64,000 nucleotides of DNA from Cichorium intybus (Eukaryota; Streptophyta; Magnoliopsida; Asterales; Asteraceae), in NCBI GenBank assembly GCA_023525715.1, contig CM042012.1:39907689-39971688 (forward strand). Direction: 5' to 3'. The notes under the pieces are model-generated. The model was not told where the DNA came from and made no database searches. It saw only the letters and a program-made list of their open reading frames with translations. Position 1 is the first letter of the stretch. Each line of letters begins with the position of its first letter. Shown here piece by piece: positions 1 through 11,654 of this stretch. The position numbers and the translations under genes were made by a program.

Positions 1-3
1 AGC

Positions 4-1789
4 TCAAATGTAAGACCCGTAACCTGATTATAACATATACTTAAAATAAGAGTGTTAAGAATTATATGGTCATTGGTAATTATAAAGCTAAGAAAAACTT
101 TAGTTACAATTTCATATGAAAATCAGCATTTTGTGTTGTTTTTAGAAAAATCATAATTAATTCTAGAAAAATCGTTTGGACCTCAAACCAGTGCTCAAAG
201 TTTACAAATTGAGTCTAGTACAATTACCAAAAATAATAGTAAGCTTGAAAATGACATTATCGATGGTAAAAAATGCAATCGTTACTGATTAGTTCGGAAT
301 TGACAGATTAGATAGTCTGTTTTCAAAAATTCATAATAAATCATAGAAAAATCGTATAAATACGTAAAATACATCCCTGGAATGGTATTGAGATAAATTT
401 CTGTAATATCAAATAAAAACGTGAATTTCATGGGTTTAAAGTCGGCTAAACCAGTCTTGAACACACTGATTCTAGAAGGTATTAATTTCAACAAAGTTAT
501 ATTATTAAAATCATTTGTCAAAAGTGTAATGCCATTTTTTATTCAAGAATTCAAGTATAAATACCCCTAAAAACATCTCATAAACCACACAACTAAATCT
601 CAATCCAATATATAGAGGTTTCTAAGCACTAGAGTGTAAGCAAGTGAGCGGAAGAAGCTCGAAAGCCTAACGAAGCAGTTATAGATTCCGACGAATGGTC
701 ATAAGGTAACTACAAACCTTTCTATAGCTTAATTAGGTATTGTAAAATAATTTTTGTATTAAGAAGTAGAATATGTAATAAGTATAACATATTCATTTCC
801 AACAATAGTAAATAAAAACCTTAAAAACGTCGTTATAACAATTCGTAATTCTGAAAATAATACCGATTGATTTACTTACGAGGACGGTGCCTAGGCCGAT
901 TACTTGGGATCTGGTTGTTGGATTTTCCGAAAGGCTAAAATGCTGAAAGGATCCTGCCACCCCATCTAATCTTCTACCTGGCCGTTCTTTACTTGATAAA
1001 TCATGGAGTATCATATTGTAATTATTGAAGGGTTTAATGATGCGACTATAATATAGTTAAGGATTAAGAAATGATAGATTTATTATTATGTTAACAGTTA
1101 AAGTTGAAAGGAAATACAAAGGCGAGAAAGATAAACGATATAGTCAACTACAATCAGGTGAGTCTTCTCACTATACTATAGGTGATATTGCATGCGTAGG
1201 AAGGAAGATATGTTAGACTAAGGTGATCTTACCTGTTATGATAATTGTATGAATTATTGTTATGATAATGATTATTTGTGGACGGAACGGGATAGCCCGC
1301 GAGCCAATAGGCGGAACGGGAATAGCCTGCGAGTCATTAGACGGAACGGGAAAAGCCTGCGAGCGATAAGACGGAACGGTAACTGCCCGTGAGTCTTCAG
1401 GCGGAACAGGGATAGCCCGCGAGTCTCACAGACATATGAATGGTTATGATGTGTTGTATGTTATATGTGATGGATCGTATGGTATTTTGAGGAACTCACT
1501 AAGCTCCGTGCTTACCCTTTCCCTATATAAACTACTGTTTCAGGTACATCAGGTACAATGGATGGCAAGGCGTGACGTGTATACACTGTGCTGCTTCATT
1601 GGAGGACTGTTTTTGAATTAATATTCCGCTATATTGTGATTTCGTTAACTTCTGTTAATCCTGAGGTGTTTTCATTAAACTTATAAGTTATGGAATTTTA
1701 TGAAAATTAATTAAGTGGCTTTTCTTATATTGAAGTTTTCGTTTAAAATTTTTTAAATTTACCCTAAAATTTTGGGATGTTACATCAAA
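4..1789 (+). mobile_element. Solo LTR of a Ty3/gypsy element with TSD
   Basis: The LTR spans 9-1784. It begins TGTAAGACCC, ends GGGATGTTACA, and is flanked by a perfect 5-bp target duplication TCAAA (4-8 and 1785-1789). No PBS or internal region is attached, so this is a solo LTR left by LTR-LTR recombination. A TATA box (TATAAATA) lies at 556-563. Downstream are a donor-like AAG/GTAACT (after 705), a second donor CAG/GTGAGT (after 1157) and an acceptor TTTCAG (ending 1543). The same arrangement recurs in the LTRs of gypsy-1 and gypsy-3, so the LTR probably belongs to a relative of them. The short ORFs inside it are not convincing genes. Confidence 0.85.
1281..1431 (+). repeat. 30-bp minisatellite inside the solo LTR (5 units)
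   Basis: Five consecutive units of about 30 bp begin at 1281, 1311, 1341, 1371 and 1401. Each contains CGGAACGGGAATAGCC or a close variant followed by TGCGAGT. The array is GC-rich in an AT-rich LTR. It lies between the predicted second splice donor (1158) and acceptor (1543), the same place as the minisatellite of gypsy-1. Confidence 0.85.
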
Positions 1790-2247
1790 GCTCGGTTCCT
1801 TTCATCCAGCATCGATGTTACTTCTTGATCTCTTAGTCACTCAAGCTCGGCGCTTGATGCTCGGTGACATTTAGCCTCGGTGCTTCAAGTTCGGCGGTGC
1901 TAGAATTCAGTGCATGCTAGCCTCGGTGCTTTCCTAGTTTTGTGACATTTAACCTCGGTGCTTCAAGCTCGACCTCTCACACTCAATACTTTTATCACTC
2001 GACCGGACATATATATTTACTCGACCGCACATATCTTCCTTTGCTATCACTCTGTCGAGCATTCCCTTTTCCTTTAAAGTTGCTCGACCACACATATAAT
2101 TTCCTTCTCTTTCTTTAAAGAGACCACACTTAAACATACAACACATGCATGCATTTATAATTTTTCCACTTGAAGTTCGGCCACATACAACATCTCCTTG
2201 TCTTTTCTTTTCTTCAACATCTCCGACATTTACCTTAACACACATAT

Positions 2248-2250
<3 letters not shown>
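1790..2250. other. Intergenic sequence with recurrent CTCGG / CTCGACC motifs
   Basis: No gene is supported. The first half repeats a degenerate module containing CCTCGGTGCTTCAAGCTCG and GTGACATTTAGCCTCGGTGC. The second half repeats CTCGACCGCACATAT with variants (about 1997-2095). A 98-codon minus-strand ORF here reads through these repeats and looks fortuitous. This was the target of the solo LTR insertion. Confidence 0.5.

Positions 2251-2333
<83 letters not shown>
2251..2333. repeat. (TA)n microsatellite, left part
   Basis: Nearly pure AT dinucleotide repeat. It is the left flank of copia-1. The matching tract on the right flank (11139-11266) shows that copia-1 landed inside one microsatellite. 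Confidence 0.9.
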
Positions 2334-2342
<9 letters not shown>

Positions 2343-2630
2343 AGGTGTCTAAGCCATGACTAATAATTTGTATTTACCTAATTAATAGAAGCAAAGTCCA
2401 TTTGGGTTGCCCTCATAGCTGGAGGTTTGGTAGAAAGTTCGGTAGAGAGAAAGGTTGGTTTATTATGGGATTAATAAATCAATAGAAATAAAAGATATGG
2501 TTTGTTAATATATTAAAGTGATAATATGTTAATTAGAAACTATATTGATTGATTAATAATTAATCAGGAATTGATTGGATTAATTTCTGTGGCATTAATT
2601 AGATTAATCAGAATGTCAAGGATTAAAGTC

Positions 2631-2770
2631 GTACAAATTCAATAGTTGAATTGCGGCGCGCGGCGCGCCAATGTAAAGGCCGCGACGCGCGTACATATTC
2701 GTACGAATTCAATAGTTGAATTGCGGCGCGCGGCGCGCCAATGTATAGGCCGCGGCGCGCGTACGTATAA
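2631..2770 (+). repeat. Tandem 70-bp CpG-rich repeat in the copia-1 U3
   Basis: Two 70-bp units (2631-2700 and 2701-2770) lie upstream of the TATA box. Each holds GCGGCGCGCGGCGCGCC and a second GC block around CGCGACGCGC or CGCGGCGCGC. The 3' LTR has the same pair at 10662-10801. The units are strongly self-complementary and very CpG-rich against AT-rich surroundings. A promoter-proximal regulatory role is possible but unproven. Confidence 0.85.
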
Positions 2771-2808
2771 TCCGGAAAATGGCTGACGGCTAGGGTTTCT
2801 TGTTTCCC

Positions 2809-2816
2809 TATAAATA
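2809..2816 (+). promoter_or_regulatory. TATA box of the copia-1 LTR promoter
   Basis: TATAAATA lies about 475 bp into the LTR, just after the CpG-rich tandem repeat. The identical site occurs in the 3' LTR (about 10840). Position and sequence fit a Pol II LTR promoter. Confidence 0.65.
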
Positions 2817-3388
2817 GGGAACCCTAGGCCTCATTATTGGTGCTCATTCTATAATTCTCTCTGGAATTTTCGTCCACCCTCTGGCTCCCTGGGTGTGATC
2901 TCATTTGAGGCAGGACACTTGTGCTGCTTAGCTTCAAGATTAGAACTAAAGGTTAGTTTTTCTGATTTATTATTATTATTATTATTTAGTTAATTTTTAG
3001 AGAAAACTGCAAAAATGGTCCCTGTGGTTTGCTGTTTTTTGTGGTTTTGGCCCAAACCTTTGCATTTTTGTATGGATGGTCCTTTTGCAGTGGTTTCTTT
3101 GTGGTTTAAGTCCCTCTCCAACTTGAAATGTCTATTTTACCCTTTTAATTTCTTTTTCCCTTTTTATTTTTACCTATTTACATTTTTTAATAAACAAAGT
3201 AAATAATAATCTAACCACCTCTACATCATCGAATCCCTCATCTTCATCACATCCCTCCTCTTCATCGTCATCTGAATCCCTTAGTGTTATCGGAAGATTC
3301 AACGCCACAGCACCTGCCGGAGGTATGGAGGTATTTTCGCCACCGATCTCTGTGGTTCTTGTGGTTTGCGATTATGTAGGGTTTCACC

Positions 3389-3685
3389 ATGGAGCTGCTA
3401 AATTTCACTAATGGAATCGCAACGGGGAGCATATCACTAGAGAAACTGTTCAAAATTCTCGATGTATACGAAGCCATAAAGGATCTATTACCAGAATTCG
3501 AGGTATTATTTTCCAATCAATACAGTTTATTCTTAATAAACGAAGCCACATGAGTTTGGAAGAGATTAGAGGAATCCATCAGATGCATATTCAACGACAA
3601 TCACGACCTGTCTTCTCCATCATCATCTTCTTCTTTACCTGTTCAAATCTCATGGATCATGGACGTTCTAGAGAGCAACTTATAA
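3389..3685 (+). pseudogene. EXO70 (fragment): EXO70 exocyst subunit fragment captured by the MULE
   Basis: The plus frame from 3389 reads through peptides such as LEKLFKILDVYEAIKDLLPE, LFSNQYS, VWKRLEESIRCIF and WIMDVLESNL. These resemble the middle and C-terminal part of plant EXO70 proteins, which tether secretory vesicles to the plasma membrane as part of the exocyst. The family is recognised from memory, without a database search. A TGA at 3551-3553 breaks the frame and a TAA ends it at 3683-3685. The segment between the IRCIF and WIMDV blocks is a serine-rich run and much shorter than in a full EXO70, so a deletion is likely. The fragment covers under a fifth of a normal EXO70 (about 600-700 residues) and cannot encode a working subunit. 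Confidence 0.72.
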
Positions 3686-3725
3686 TCAAAATCAAAGATC
3701 GATCGAAAGACACAGAAAAGGAAGA

Positions 3726-3890
3726 ACACACACACATCGATTGAGTGTGTGTGTGCTTGATTTACAGATCGAAGGAGACGGAAACAAGAAAGAAGAAGCG
3801 AGATCTGGAAGTAAAGGGCTCGATGCACACACACACACACACCGATTGTGTGTGTGCTTGATTTACAGATCGAAGGACATAGCGAGGGAA
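3726..3890 (+). repeat. Tandem duplication with CA/TG inverted arms inside the MULE
   Basis: Two copies of a module of about 105 bp each contain an (AC)n run, a spacer with CGATTG, a (GT)n run and then CTTGATTTACAGATCGAAGG. The CA and TG tracts can pair as a hairpin. The ORFs on both strands here are fortuitous readings of the repeat. Confidence 0.65.
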
Positions 3891-4427
3891 AGAGAGATTC
3901 GGAGAAGACAGAGGGATCTCAAGGTACAGAGGGTGTGATAGACGAAGCAGCAGTCGGAGCTCCTCCGCTTGGACCGACAGTCGCACCAGAGAAGGTGCCG
4001 GCGACTGGTTTTGTGACTGTATTTCATGGAGATATGTTGCAATTGACAAATTCCTAGGAGTGGAGGTGAGGCGTGGGATCTAGTAGGGGTGGGGGTGGAA
4101 TTTAATTTCTTTTTTATTTATTTAATGTTAATAAATGACTAAAGGAAAAAGAAAAAAGAATTAAAAGGGTAAAATGGACATTTCAAGTTGGACAAGGACC
4201 AAATCCACAAAGAAACCACTGCAAAAGGACCATCCATACAAAAATGCAAATGTTTGGGCCAAAACCACAAAAAACAGCAAACCACAGGGACCATTTTTGC
4301 AGTTTTCTCTAATTTTTATTTGGCCTTTAGGAATTAGTTACATGTTCAAAGTAAGAAAACATAGATCTTTTTCTAGGTTGCATGTGAACTTAGGTTATTT
4401 AGTTCATGGTTGCGGAAAACCTTTCAG

Positions 4428-4440
4428 TGGTATCAGAGCG
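4428..4440 (+). other. Primer binding site of copia-1
   Basis: TGGTATCAGAGCG starts one base after the LTR end and matches the 3' end of initiator tRNA-Met, the usual primer for plant copia elements. Confidence 0.85.
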
Positions 4441-5320
4441 TTTGGTTGTTTTCTTATTGAATGGCTGTAATAGTTTTCCTAATTAGGGTTTATTGTTTAT
4501 AACCCTTTTGGGCCTGATTTTGATTTTAGGGTTTAGGGTTTTTGAAACCCTACCCCCCCCCCCCTTTCTTTTTCGATTTTCCTGGTTAGGGTTTTAGGAG
4601 GTTTTCTATTTTTTGGTAACTTTAATTGGTTAATTAAATGGATAACCTTAAACCCAATTTGTTTGAATTCGATAATTAGAGGTTTAAGATAGGTTTAAAT
4701 TGATTTGATTAATTTGGAAAAACCTATCTACATTTGAATTAATTTAATTAATTGTTTAATTAAAAGATAATTCAAGGGATTTAATTTAATTTTGATTTAA
4801 TGGTTAAACTTCGAAAATTAAAGGATAAATCCTAAAATATTTTAAAAGGTTTAAAATATCTAGATTTAATTAATTTAATTAATAGTTTAATTAAAAAATT
4901 AATTAAATCAAATTAAAGGTTTAATTTAATTTGAAATTTAATAGTTAAATTTCAGGAAATTAAAAGATAAACCAGGAATATTTTAAAAGATTTAAAATAC
5001 ATCTTATATATATTATTAAAAGTTAATACTATATGTATAAGATAAATTGGTTAGTCAAATCATTAGTAGGTCTCATTCACGAATCTGGTCTATAAAGTGG
5101 GTATAAGGAGACTGCCTATAAAATGGCGGTCTAATGGGTGTTCACTCTCACCCACCGCTCGCCTGATCAGTGGAGGGTCGTTAGCTGAACAGTTTTGATA
5201 GGACCGCTTAATCATTAAAAGTATAATGATCAAAGTACTAGAACCCGTACAAGAATTCCCAATCTAGTTACTTTAGAAAAAATGTGAATTTGATGCTAAC
5301 CCATGAAATTGCACATTGCA

Positions 5321-5381
5321 CTTTATGAAACGTTGGTGGAGCGTGTGTGGGTTACCGGCACACCAATGGGGGTTCATAAAG
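5321..5381 (+). other. Hairpin copy 1 (22-nt-loop family)
   Basis: The inner stem TTGGTG (5333-5338) pairs with CACCAA (5361-5366) around a 22-nt loop (5339-5360) that begins GAGCGTGTGTGG and ends ACCGGCA. An outer stem CTTTATGAA (5321-5329) pairs perfectly over 9 bp with TTCATAAAG (5373-5381). A further short complement ATTGC/GCAAT lies outside. Confidence 0.75.
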
Positions 5382-5396
5382 AGTGGCAATGGGCTT

Positions 5397-5471
5397 CTCG
5401 GGTGTTATCATTGTTGATGGAGCGTGTGTGGTTAACCGGCACATCAATTTGAGATGGTAATTGACCCCGAG
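5397..5471 (+). other. Hairpin copy 2 (22-nt-loop family)
   Basis: The inner stem TTGATG (5414-5419) pairs with CATCAA (5442-5447) around a 22-nt loop (5420-5441) with the same GAGCGTGTGTGG...ACCGGCA ends as copy 1. The middle stem TTATC (5405-5409) pairs with GGTAA (5456-5460, one wobble). The outer CTCGGG pairs with CCCGAG (5466-5471). Confidence 0.72.
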
Positions 5472-8212
5472 AGTACCGAGTTAATTTGCATGGTTATTCA
5501 CACCCGGTTTGTGATCCTCGGCATCCCAGTCACAAACGGTGATCTAAGAATTTCATAAGACTGAAATTGATAAAAGTTATCTACCTTAATGACCACTGTG
5601 TTGTGACTACGGCATCCCTCTTCACAGCATAGTTGGGGTATTTTGGATCCTAGCCTTGTTAAATAATGTATATTGGGTAATTATTTAAAAGGATGAATTA
5701 AACGAATAAATTCAAATTTTATATATGTCTGAAGAAAATGTCATTCTCCTCCTTCCCCTCCTTCACCCATTTTTGAGAGCTTCAGAAAGCACCTGTTAAA
5801 TATGGTAAGGTTGACTCGCCTTGACTATATGATATGGTTTTGCAATTAGAGAATAGTTATTAGTTTTGCTGGCGAACCATATCCGACTGAGTGTCCGCTC
5901 CCAAACATGGCATCACACAGCAGCTTGTGATGAGCATGACTCCTTGACTATTGAGTCCAAGGAAGTTCGTTGCATTATGCTATTAATCATTGACCCAGAG
6001 TTCCGCAGGGGTTTAGAATTCCTGGGGTCTGATAAGTTAGCACAGCTAGTTCAGGAAAGGTTCCGTGAACTGGTTGACCAAAGGGAACGAACTAGGATCT
6101 TCAAAGAGCTTGAAGTTGCAAGCTAGAAGGAAGTAGCACCAGTTTGCGTGTTCCCGAGATTGAGGGATACATAGGCAAACAGTATAAAATTGGTTTCCCT
6201 TTGTGATCGGGAGTTAAGCATTAGCTCAACTCGCTGATCTGTTCATCCAGATGAACAGAAAGGGTAACCGGATAAGACAATCGTGGAAGTGCATTCAATG
6301 ACGACTCTGTATGAATCGTTCATGGAGAAGCATAGTTCCATTAATTGAGCTGCTTCAGGATTGAGTCCAGTATTAAGGTGCATCAAGAAATGATCTAGAT
6401 CGTCTGGACCGATTGTTCGATGTTTCAAGCTGGGAATCCATAAGGTGGGACACAGTCACAGAAAGATTGGAAAAATGCTCTAAAGCCAAACCGTTTGGCA
6501 AACTCAGTAATATCTTAAAACTCAGAATACCTGATCCTCATTTCCTTGATACAGGATGTGTTTCTCACATTTGCTCTGTATGCCCGGACTCTGTAGGATG
6601 CGGGATGTTGTCGCACAGGAGCATATTCATATTGGATATGGAACTCGTGCATTTTTGGAGTTAAGCTAGATATTTGTTCTTGTTATTGGTTTATAGATAC
6701 ATTTAACATAGATTCGCATTGTACATTGTTCTGAGGATAATTCTGGTTTATTGAAATTTTTTTTAAAATGGTTGTTTTAATTGTCCTCGAAGTATTTGTG
6801 TGAATGTGTTAATGGCATAAATGGTAATAACTTGAATGTTGATACATCCAATGGGATTGGCTTTATAAATTGTATTCTTTATGATTGTTAAAGTGAATTT
6901 TATGAGAATCGCTTCAACCAAAGGTCCAGTTGGACAGGACTTTGGAATCATTTGACTTAGAGTCACATGATGAATTGAATGCTTAATAAAATTAATTGTG
7001 GCAAGAAAGGAATCGCCCAAAGATCCAATGGATAGGATTTTGGAATCAACTGACTTGGAGTCAGGTGATGATTGCATGTCTTGAACGATATTAACAAAGT
7101 CATAAATTTACATGGAACTGTAAAGGTATTAAGATTTTGAGCAACAGACACATAAGTTACTGTGTAATGCTCGAATCTTTGAACAGAACACGATTAGTTA
7201 TGCTTCATGATATTTGCCAAATGGTTTGACAAATATGGCTTCGTTTATCGGAATAAGCGATTGATTGGAACCTTGAACTGTTCAAGGATTTCAAAGGAAG
7301 TATAAGATCAACAGAACCTGAATAACAACATAGACTGAGAAAATGTTTCACAGTTTATCCTCTTCCAAGAACACTAATGGTTATAATGAGTCTTAGGGAA
7401 GATGATGGAGCATTGATCGAAATAGTTTTGATCCTCGGTGTATAAGATACACTAGATACATTTCCGACTAATATTTCAATGAATTGAATATTCAACCAGT
7501 CAGACCGCAAAAACCATATTCCGATCGTATCTTAAGACTAAGGAGGTTATGTCGACACTGTCTGAAATGTAAAGCTGGGATCGTCCCACTAGTATATAGA
7601 AAGTCCAAGGTTATGTAGCATTCATCTGAATCTCATGACAAGCCTGAAACTGATCAGCAATGTCGTTTCATTGGCCACTCCGGTTATCCTTTGAAAGAAG
7701 AGTACTTTTAGAAAGAACTCAAGTTCTAAGGAAACAGTAGGAGTAAGAATAATTCTGAATGAGTTCAGGGATTAGCCAAGTGATAGAACCTTTAATCACC
7801 ACTGGGACTTGACCAGGAATTAGATTCCTGTTAAACCTGACATACCCTCTCTTCGCTTGACCAGTAGTTATTGTCACTGTCATAAGGAGTTATGATTTGG
7901 GTGATATACCGGGTAGTGGTAAACACAAAAGATGGTACGGATAAGTAATCCGACTGCTGGAAGCATTGGTGAGCCCAGTTGCTGCCAAATAAGAGAACCT
8001 TACCGCGAGACACAGTCTATGTGACAGTTTGATTGATCTTTACAACTGGTCTAGGAACCAGTGGGAGTAATTGAATCATCAAAAGAAGGGAACATAGAAA
8101 TGTACTTACAAAATATCTGGTTGAATGAGTCATCACTTGGAGTCAAGCAATTGATTCTGAGAGAAGCACTCTCAATAGAAGATGTAATCTGAGAGGATTC
8201 TGCGTGGCATAG

Positions 8213-8267
8213 TGTGAGTCGTTAGTGGTGCGTGTGTGGTCTACCGGCACACTAATAGGAACTCACA
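8213..8267 (+). other. Hairpin copy 3 (22-nt-loop family)
   Basis: The inner stem TTAGTG (8222-8227) pairs with CACTAA (8250-8255) around a 22-nt loop (8228-8249). The loop starts GTGCGTGTGTGG and ends ACCGGCA. An outer stem TGTGAGT (8213-8219) pairs perfectly with ACTCACA (8261-8267). GGCAT and ATGCC can pair beyond it. Confidence 0.74.
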
Positions 8268-9213
8268 TAGAGCATGCCATTTCAAAAGGTACACGGCCCC
8301 GGGATTCGTCCCATGGGCATCTCGCAAGAAAGGATATTCGGATTCTCAAAATAGGCCAAAAGGTTTGGATTTTGTGAATAGCCTGAAAGATTTCCTTTAA
8401 TATGTCGGAAAGGTTTGGATTTCGATTTCGCAAAATGTGCTATAAGTTCTGGATTTTGTGAATAGTCCGAAAGAGTCATATAACGGTGTCAAAGCCAGTG
8501 GGAGTATCGTTGTTATCTGCTATCATTGTATGTGGGTTACATACTGGTTCTAGGAAACGTCTCTTATCATTACAAAGTGTAATGACTTGGTGTTAAGAAA
8601 CGGTTCGCTATGAAAGACTTTAAGAGATACAACATACTCAGTTGGTTGTGAACATCTATTAGATAGATCAGAATTCTGCCAATATGATCTTGATGAGATT
8701 CAAGATGCATAACCCCAGGAATGGAGTTTCCTGTCATTGCAAAGTGTAATGAATTGGCATGAAAGAAACAAAGAAGGTGCAGCATGCTCTTGTAGTTCAT
8801 AGACATCTATCAGTAAATGAGACTGACAGTATTGACTTAGCCGTTGAGAATATGATCTTGATGGGATTCAAGATGCATAAGAAAGAGTCCCTGAAAGGAA
8901 ATGGTTTCCGGAAATCATGACACAAGGATTATTGGTAATCTTAGGATTCCGAAAGGGCTTGGAATGAGATTACATCAGGTTCCTCGAGCCTCTTGGACAA
9001 ATCAGAAGTGTTATGAACATATCCTGATGACTTAATGCTTAGAGCATTGTAAGTTGGATTCAGGATATTTCCTGGCTGAGAATACTGAATGGATTTTTTG
9101 AACAGACGTGAGAAATCATTGGGAAATGATTAGGGTGATTGATTTGAAAGGGTTTTCAAATCGATAATTGTTTACACCAGAACGTGGTGCTGTAGGACTT
9201 CATGGTTAAAGAA

Positions 9214-9271
9214 TTTCGTTGGTTTCTGATGGAGCGCGTGTGGGTCACCGGCACATCATGACACCTCGAAA
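9214..9271 (+). other. Hairpin copy 4 (22-nt-loop family)
   Basis: The inner stem TGATG (9227-9231) pairs with CATCA (9254-9258) around a 22-nt loop (9232-9253), GAGCGCGTGTGG...ACCGGCA. The outer complement is weak: TTTCG (9214-9218) with CGAAA (9267-9271). Confidence 0.65.
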
Positions 9272-10364
9272 CTGTCTTAGGGTATAGTCATATAGACTAA
9301 AGACCCGAGAACCATGGGCAGTCACGGTACACATCACCGGAATGGAGTTGTGAGACAGAATGACAAAATGACAAAATGACAAATTGAGATATCATCGGAA
9401 GAGTATCCGATAGGATCATCTGCAATAAAGTGTATAAGTGTTAGACACTTGGATACATAGAAAGAATGAAAAGGTCATAGACATAGATATAAAAGGCTTG
9501 AATTGAAGGTTTAAAAGAGAATAAGAAACCGATAATAATTATGATAAATCCGACTTGGTGATTACCTCGTGGAGACTTGGTAATTAGCAGGAGTAGCTGC
9601 CAGTCAGATTTTATGTTTCACTTTTGCATGTTTACTTCCTGAATAATTGGATTATTCAAATATCCACAGTCATTCATACTCTTAGGGAGTAAGTATGAAG
9701 GAAGACTGTCATGAATTGGTTTGTAGATTGTCTAAGTAGTTAGACATAGCAATAAGATTGCTGCAACGTTCATGAGTACTTGGAAATGGAGATTTGAGTA
9801 TTGGATAAACCCGCGCTCAATAGATTTCTTCATGGATTATATCACGAGCAATGTTGAGACGATAATATCTTATGGTCTTAAAGTGGAGAGATATGAGTTA
9901 TAATTTGCAAGGCGGTTGTTCATTGATAGTACGAAAACGCATCGGTAAATCGGTGTTATAAAACGTGCTGTTGTGAGTGATTTGTCGGGTAAAAGATATA
10001 ACATATTAGTCGAAGCTTATTCGTCCCTTGACCCAGACGGGAAACAGATATCTGTTGGCCACTCGATGATTTTGAAGTTGACTGAAGTGCTGGCCAGCCA
10101 GGACTGAATTGATTCGTTCAATTAGAAGTCTAAAAGTCATAAGCAAAATCGGAAATCGGGAAACAGTGTGTCAGACAGAGATTGATCTCAATCCATGTCT
10201 CATGTCTGAAAATATCTTGTTGGACGGAGGATCATCTGATCACTTATCTATGGACAGAACTGACTAGGTCAGAGTTCGGTAGCAGTTTCTAGGAAGCTGC
10301 AGGTTGCTGATTAATCAGAGGTTAAATTGGTAATTATAGTCATAGACTTATCCAAGTGGGAGAC

Positions 10365-11651
<1,287 letters not shown>

Positions 11652-11654
<3 letters not shown>

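Larger units (their letters stand above)
3000..4309. mobile_element. Pack-MULE (Mutator-like, non-autonomous) with captured gene fragment
   Basis: The 1310-bp element starts GAGAAAACTGC and ends GCAGTTTTCTC. Its terminal inverted repeats are over 100 bp long; the left arm (3000 to about 3120) matches the right arm (about 4190-4309). A perfect 9-bp target duplication TAATTTTTA lies at 2991-2999 and 4310-4318. The uninterrupted 3' LTR of copia-1 shows the empty site (TAATTTTTG). Long TIRs plus a 9-bp TSD are the Mutator/MULE signature. No transposase is present. The interior holds an EXO70-like fragment, CA/TG-rich tandem repeats and a GC-rich stretch (3930-4060) of unknown origin, so it qualifies as a Pack-MULE. 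Confidence 0.88.
2334..4426 (+). repeat. 5' LTR of copia-1 (interrupted by a Pack-MULE)
   Basis: The start reads TATTGGATTAGG, where the intact 3' copy has TGTTGGATTAGG, so the terminal TG has mutated to TA. It ends in CCTTTCA directly before the PBS. A TATA box (TATAAATA, 2809-2816) lies in a short dyad CCCTATAAATAGGG. The MULE at 3000-4309 splits the LTR downstream of the likely transcription start. Confidence 0.9.
4441..5865 (+). other. Non-coding structured leader of copia-1
   Basis: There is no open frame of note. The first 600 bp is AT-rich, with TTAATTTAATT-type runs. From 5110 to 5640 the sequence is a series of hairpins. Two hairpins have 8-nt loops: stems 5110-5116/5125-5131 (one T-G wobble) and 5135-5140/5149-5154. 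Two belong to the 22-nt-loop family annotated separately. Two have 15-nt loops: stems 5507-5514/5530-5537 and 5599-5606/5622-5629, sharing GGCATCCC in the loop. A packaging or translation role is conceivable, but nothing here proves one. Confidence 0.6.
5866..10353 (+). pseudogene. Decayed copia polyprotein remnants and tandem-duplicated filler in copia-1
   Basis: Only scraps of copia coding sequence can be discerned. LDTGCVSHICS near 6545-6580 recalls the aspartic protease of copia elements. Around 7630-7720 a frame resembles the integrase C-terminal region. Stops and frameshifts are frequent. Duplicated non-coding modules are interspersed: a unit of about 100 bp near 6920-7080, a unit of about 65 bp near 8330-8475, and a unit of about 167 bp at 8569-8735 repeated at 8736-8890. 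An 86-codon frame at 5866-6126 is the longest plus frame of its area and is not recognised. I see no functional product. Confidence 0.5.

Noticed and set aside
3762..4049. 95-codon minus-strand ORF in the Pack-MULE
   Set aside because: It spans the CA/TG tandem repeats and shows no domain; only the EXO70-like plus frame was convincing.
9226..9280. Hammerhead ribozyme-like words CTGATG ... CGAAAC in hairpin copy 4
   Set aside because: The spacing and helices of a hammerhead are not present, and the other three hairpin copies lack the CTGATGA and GAAAC core.
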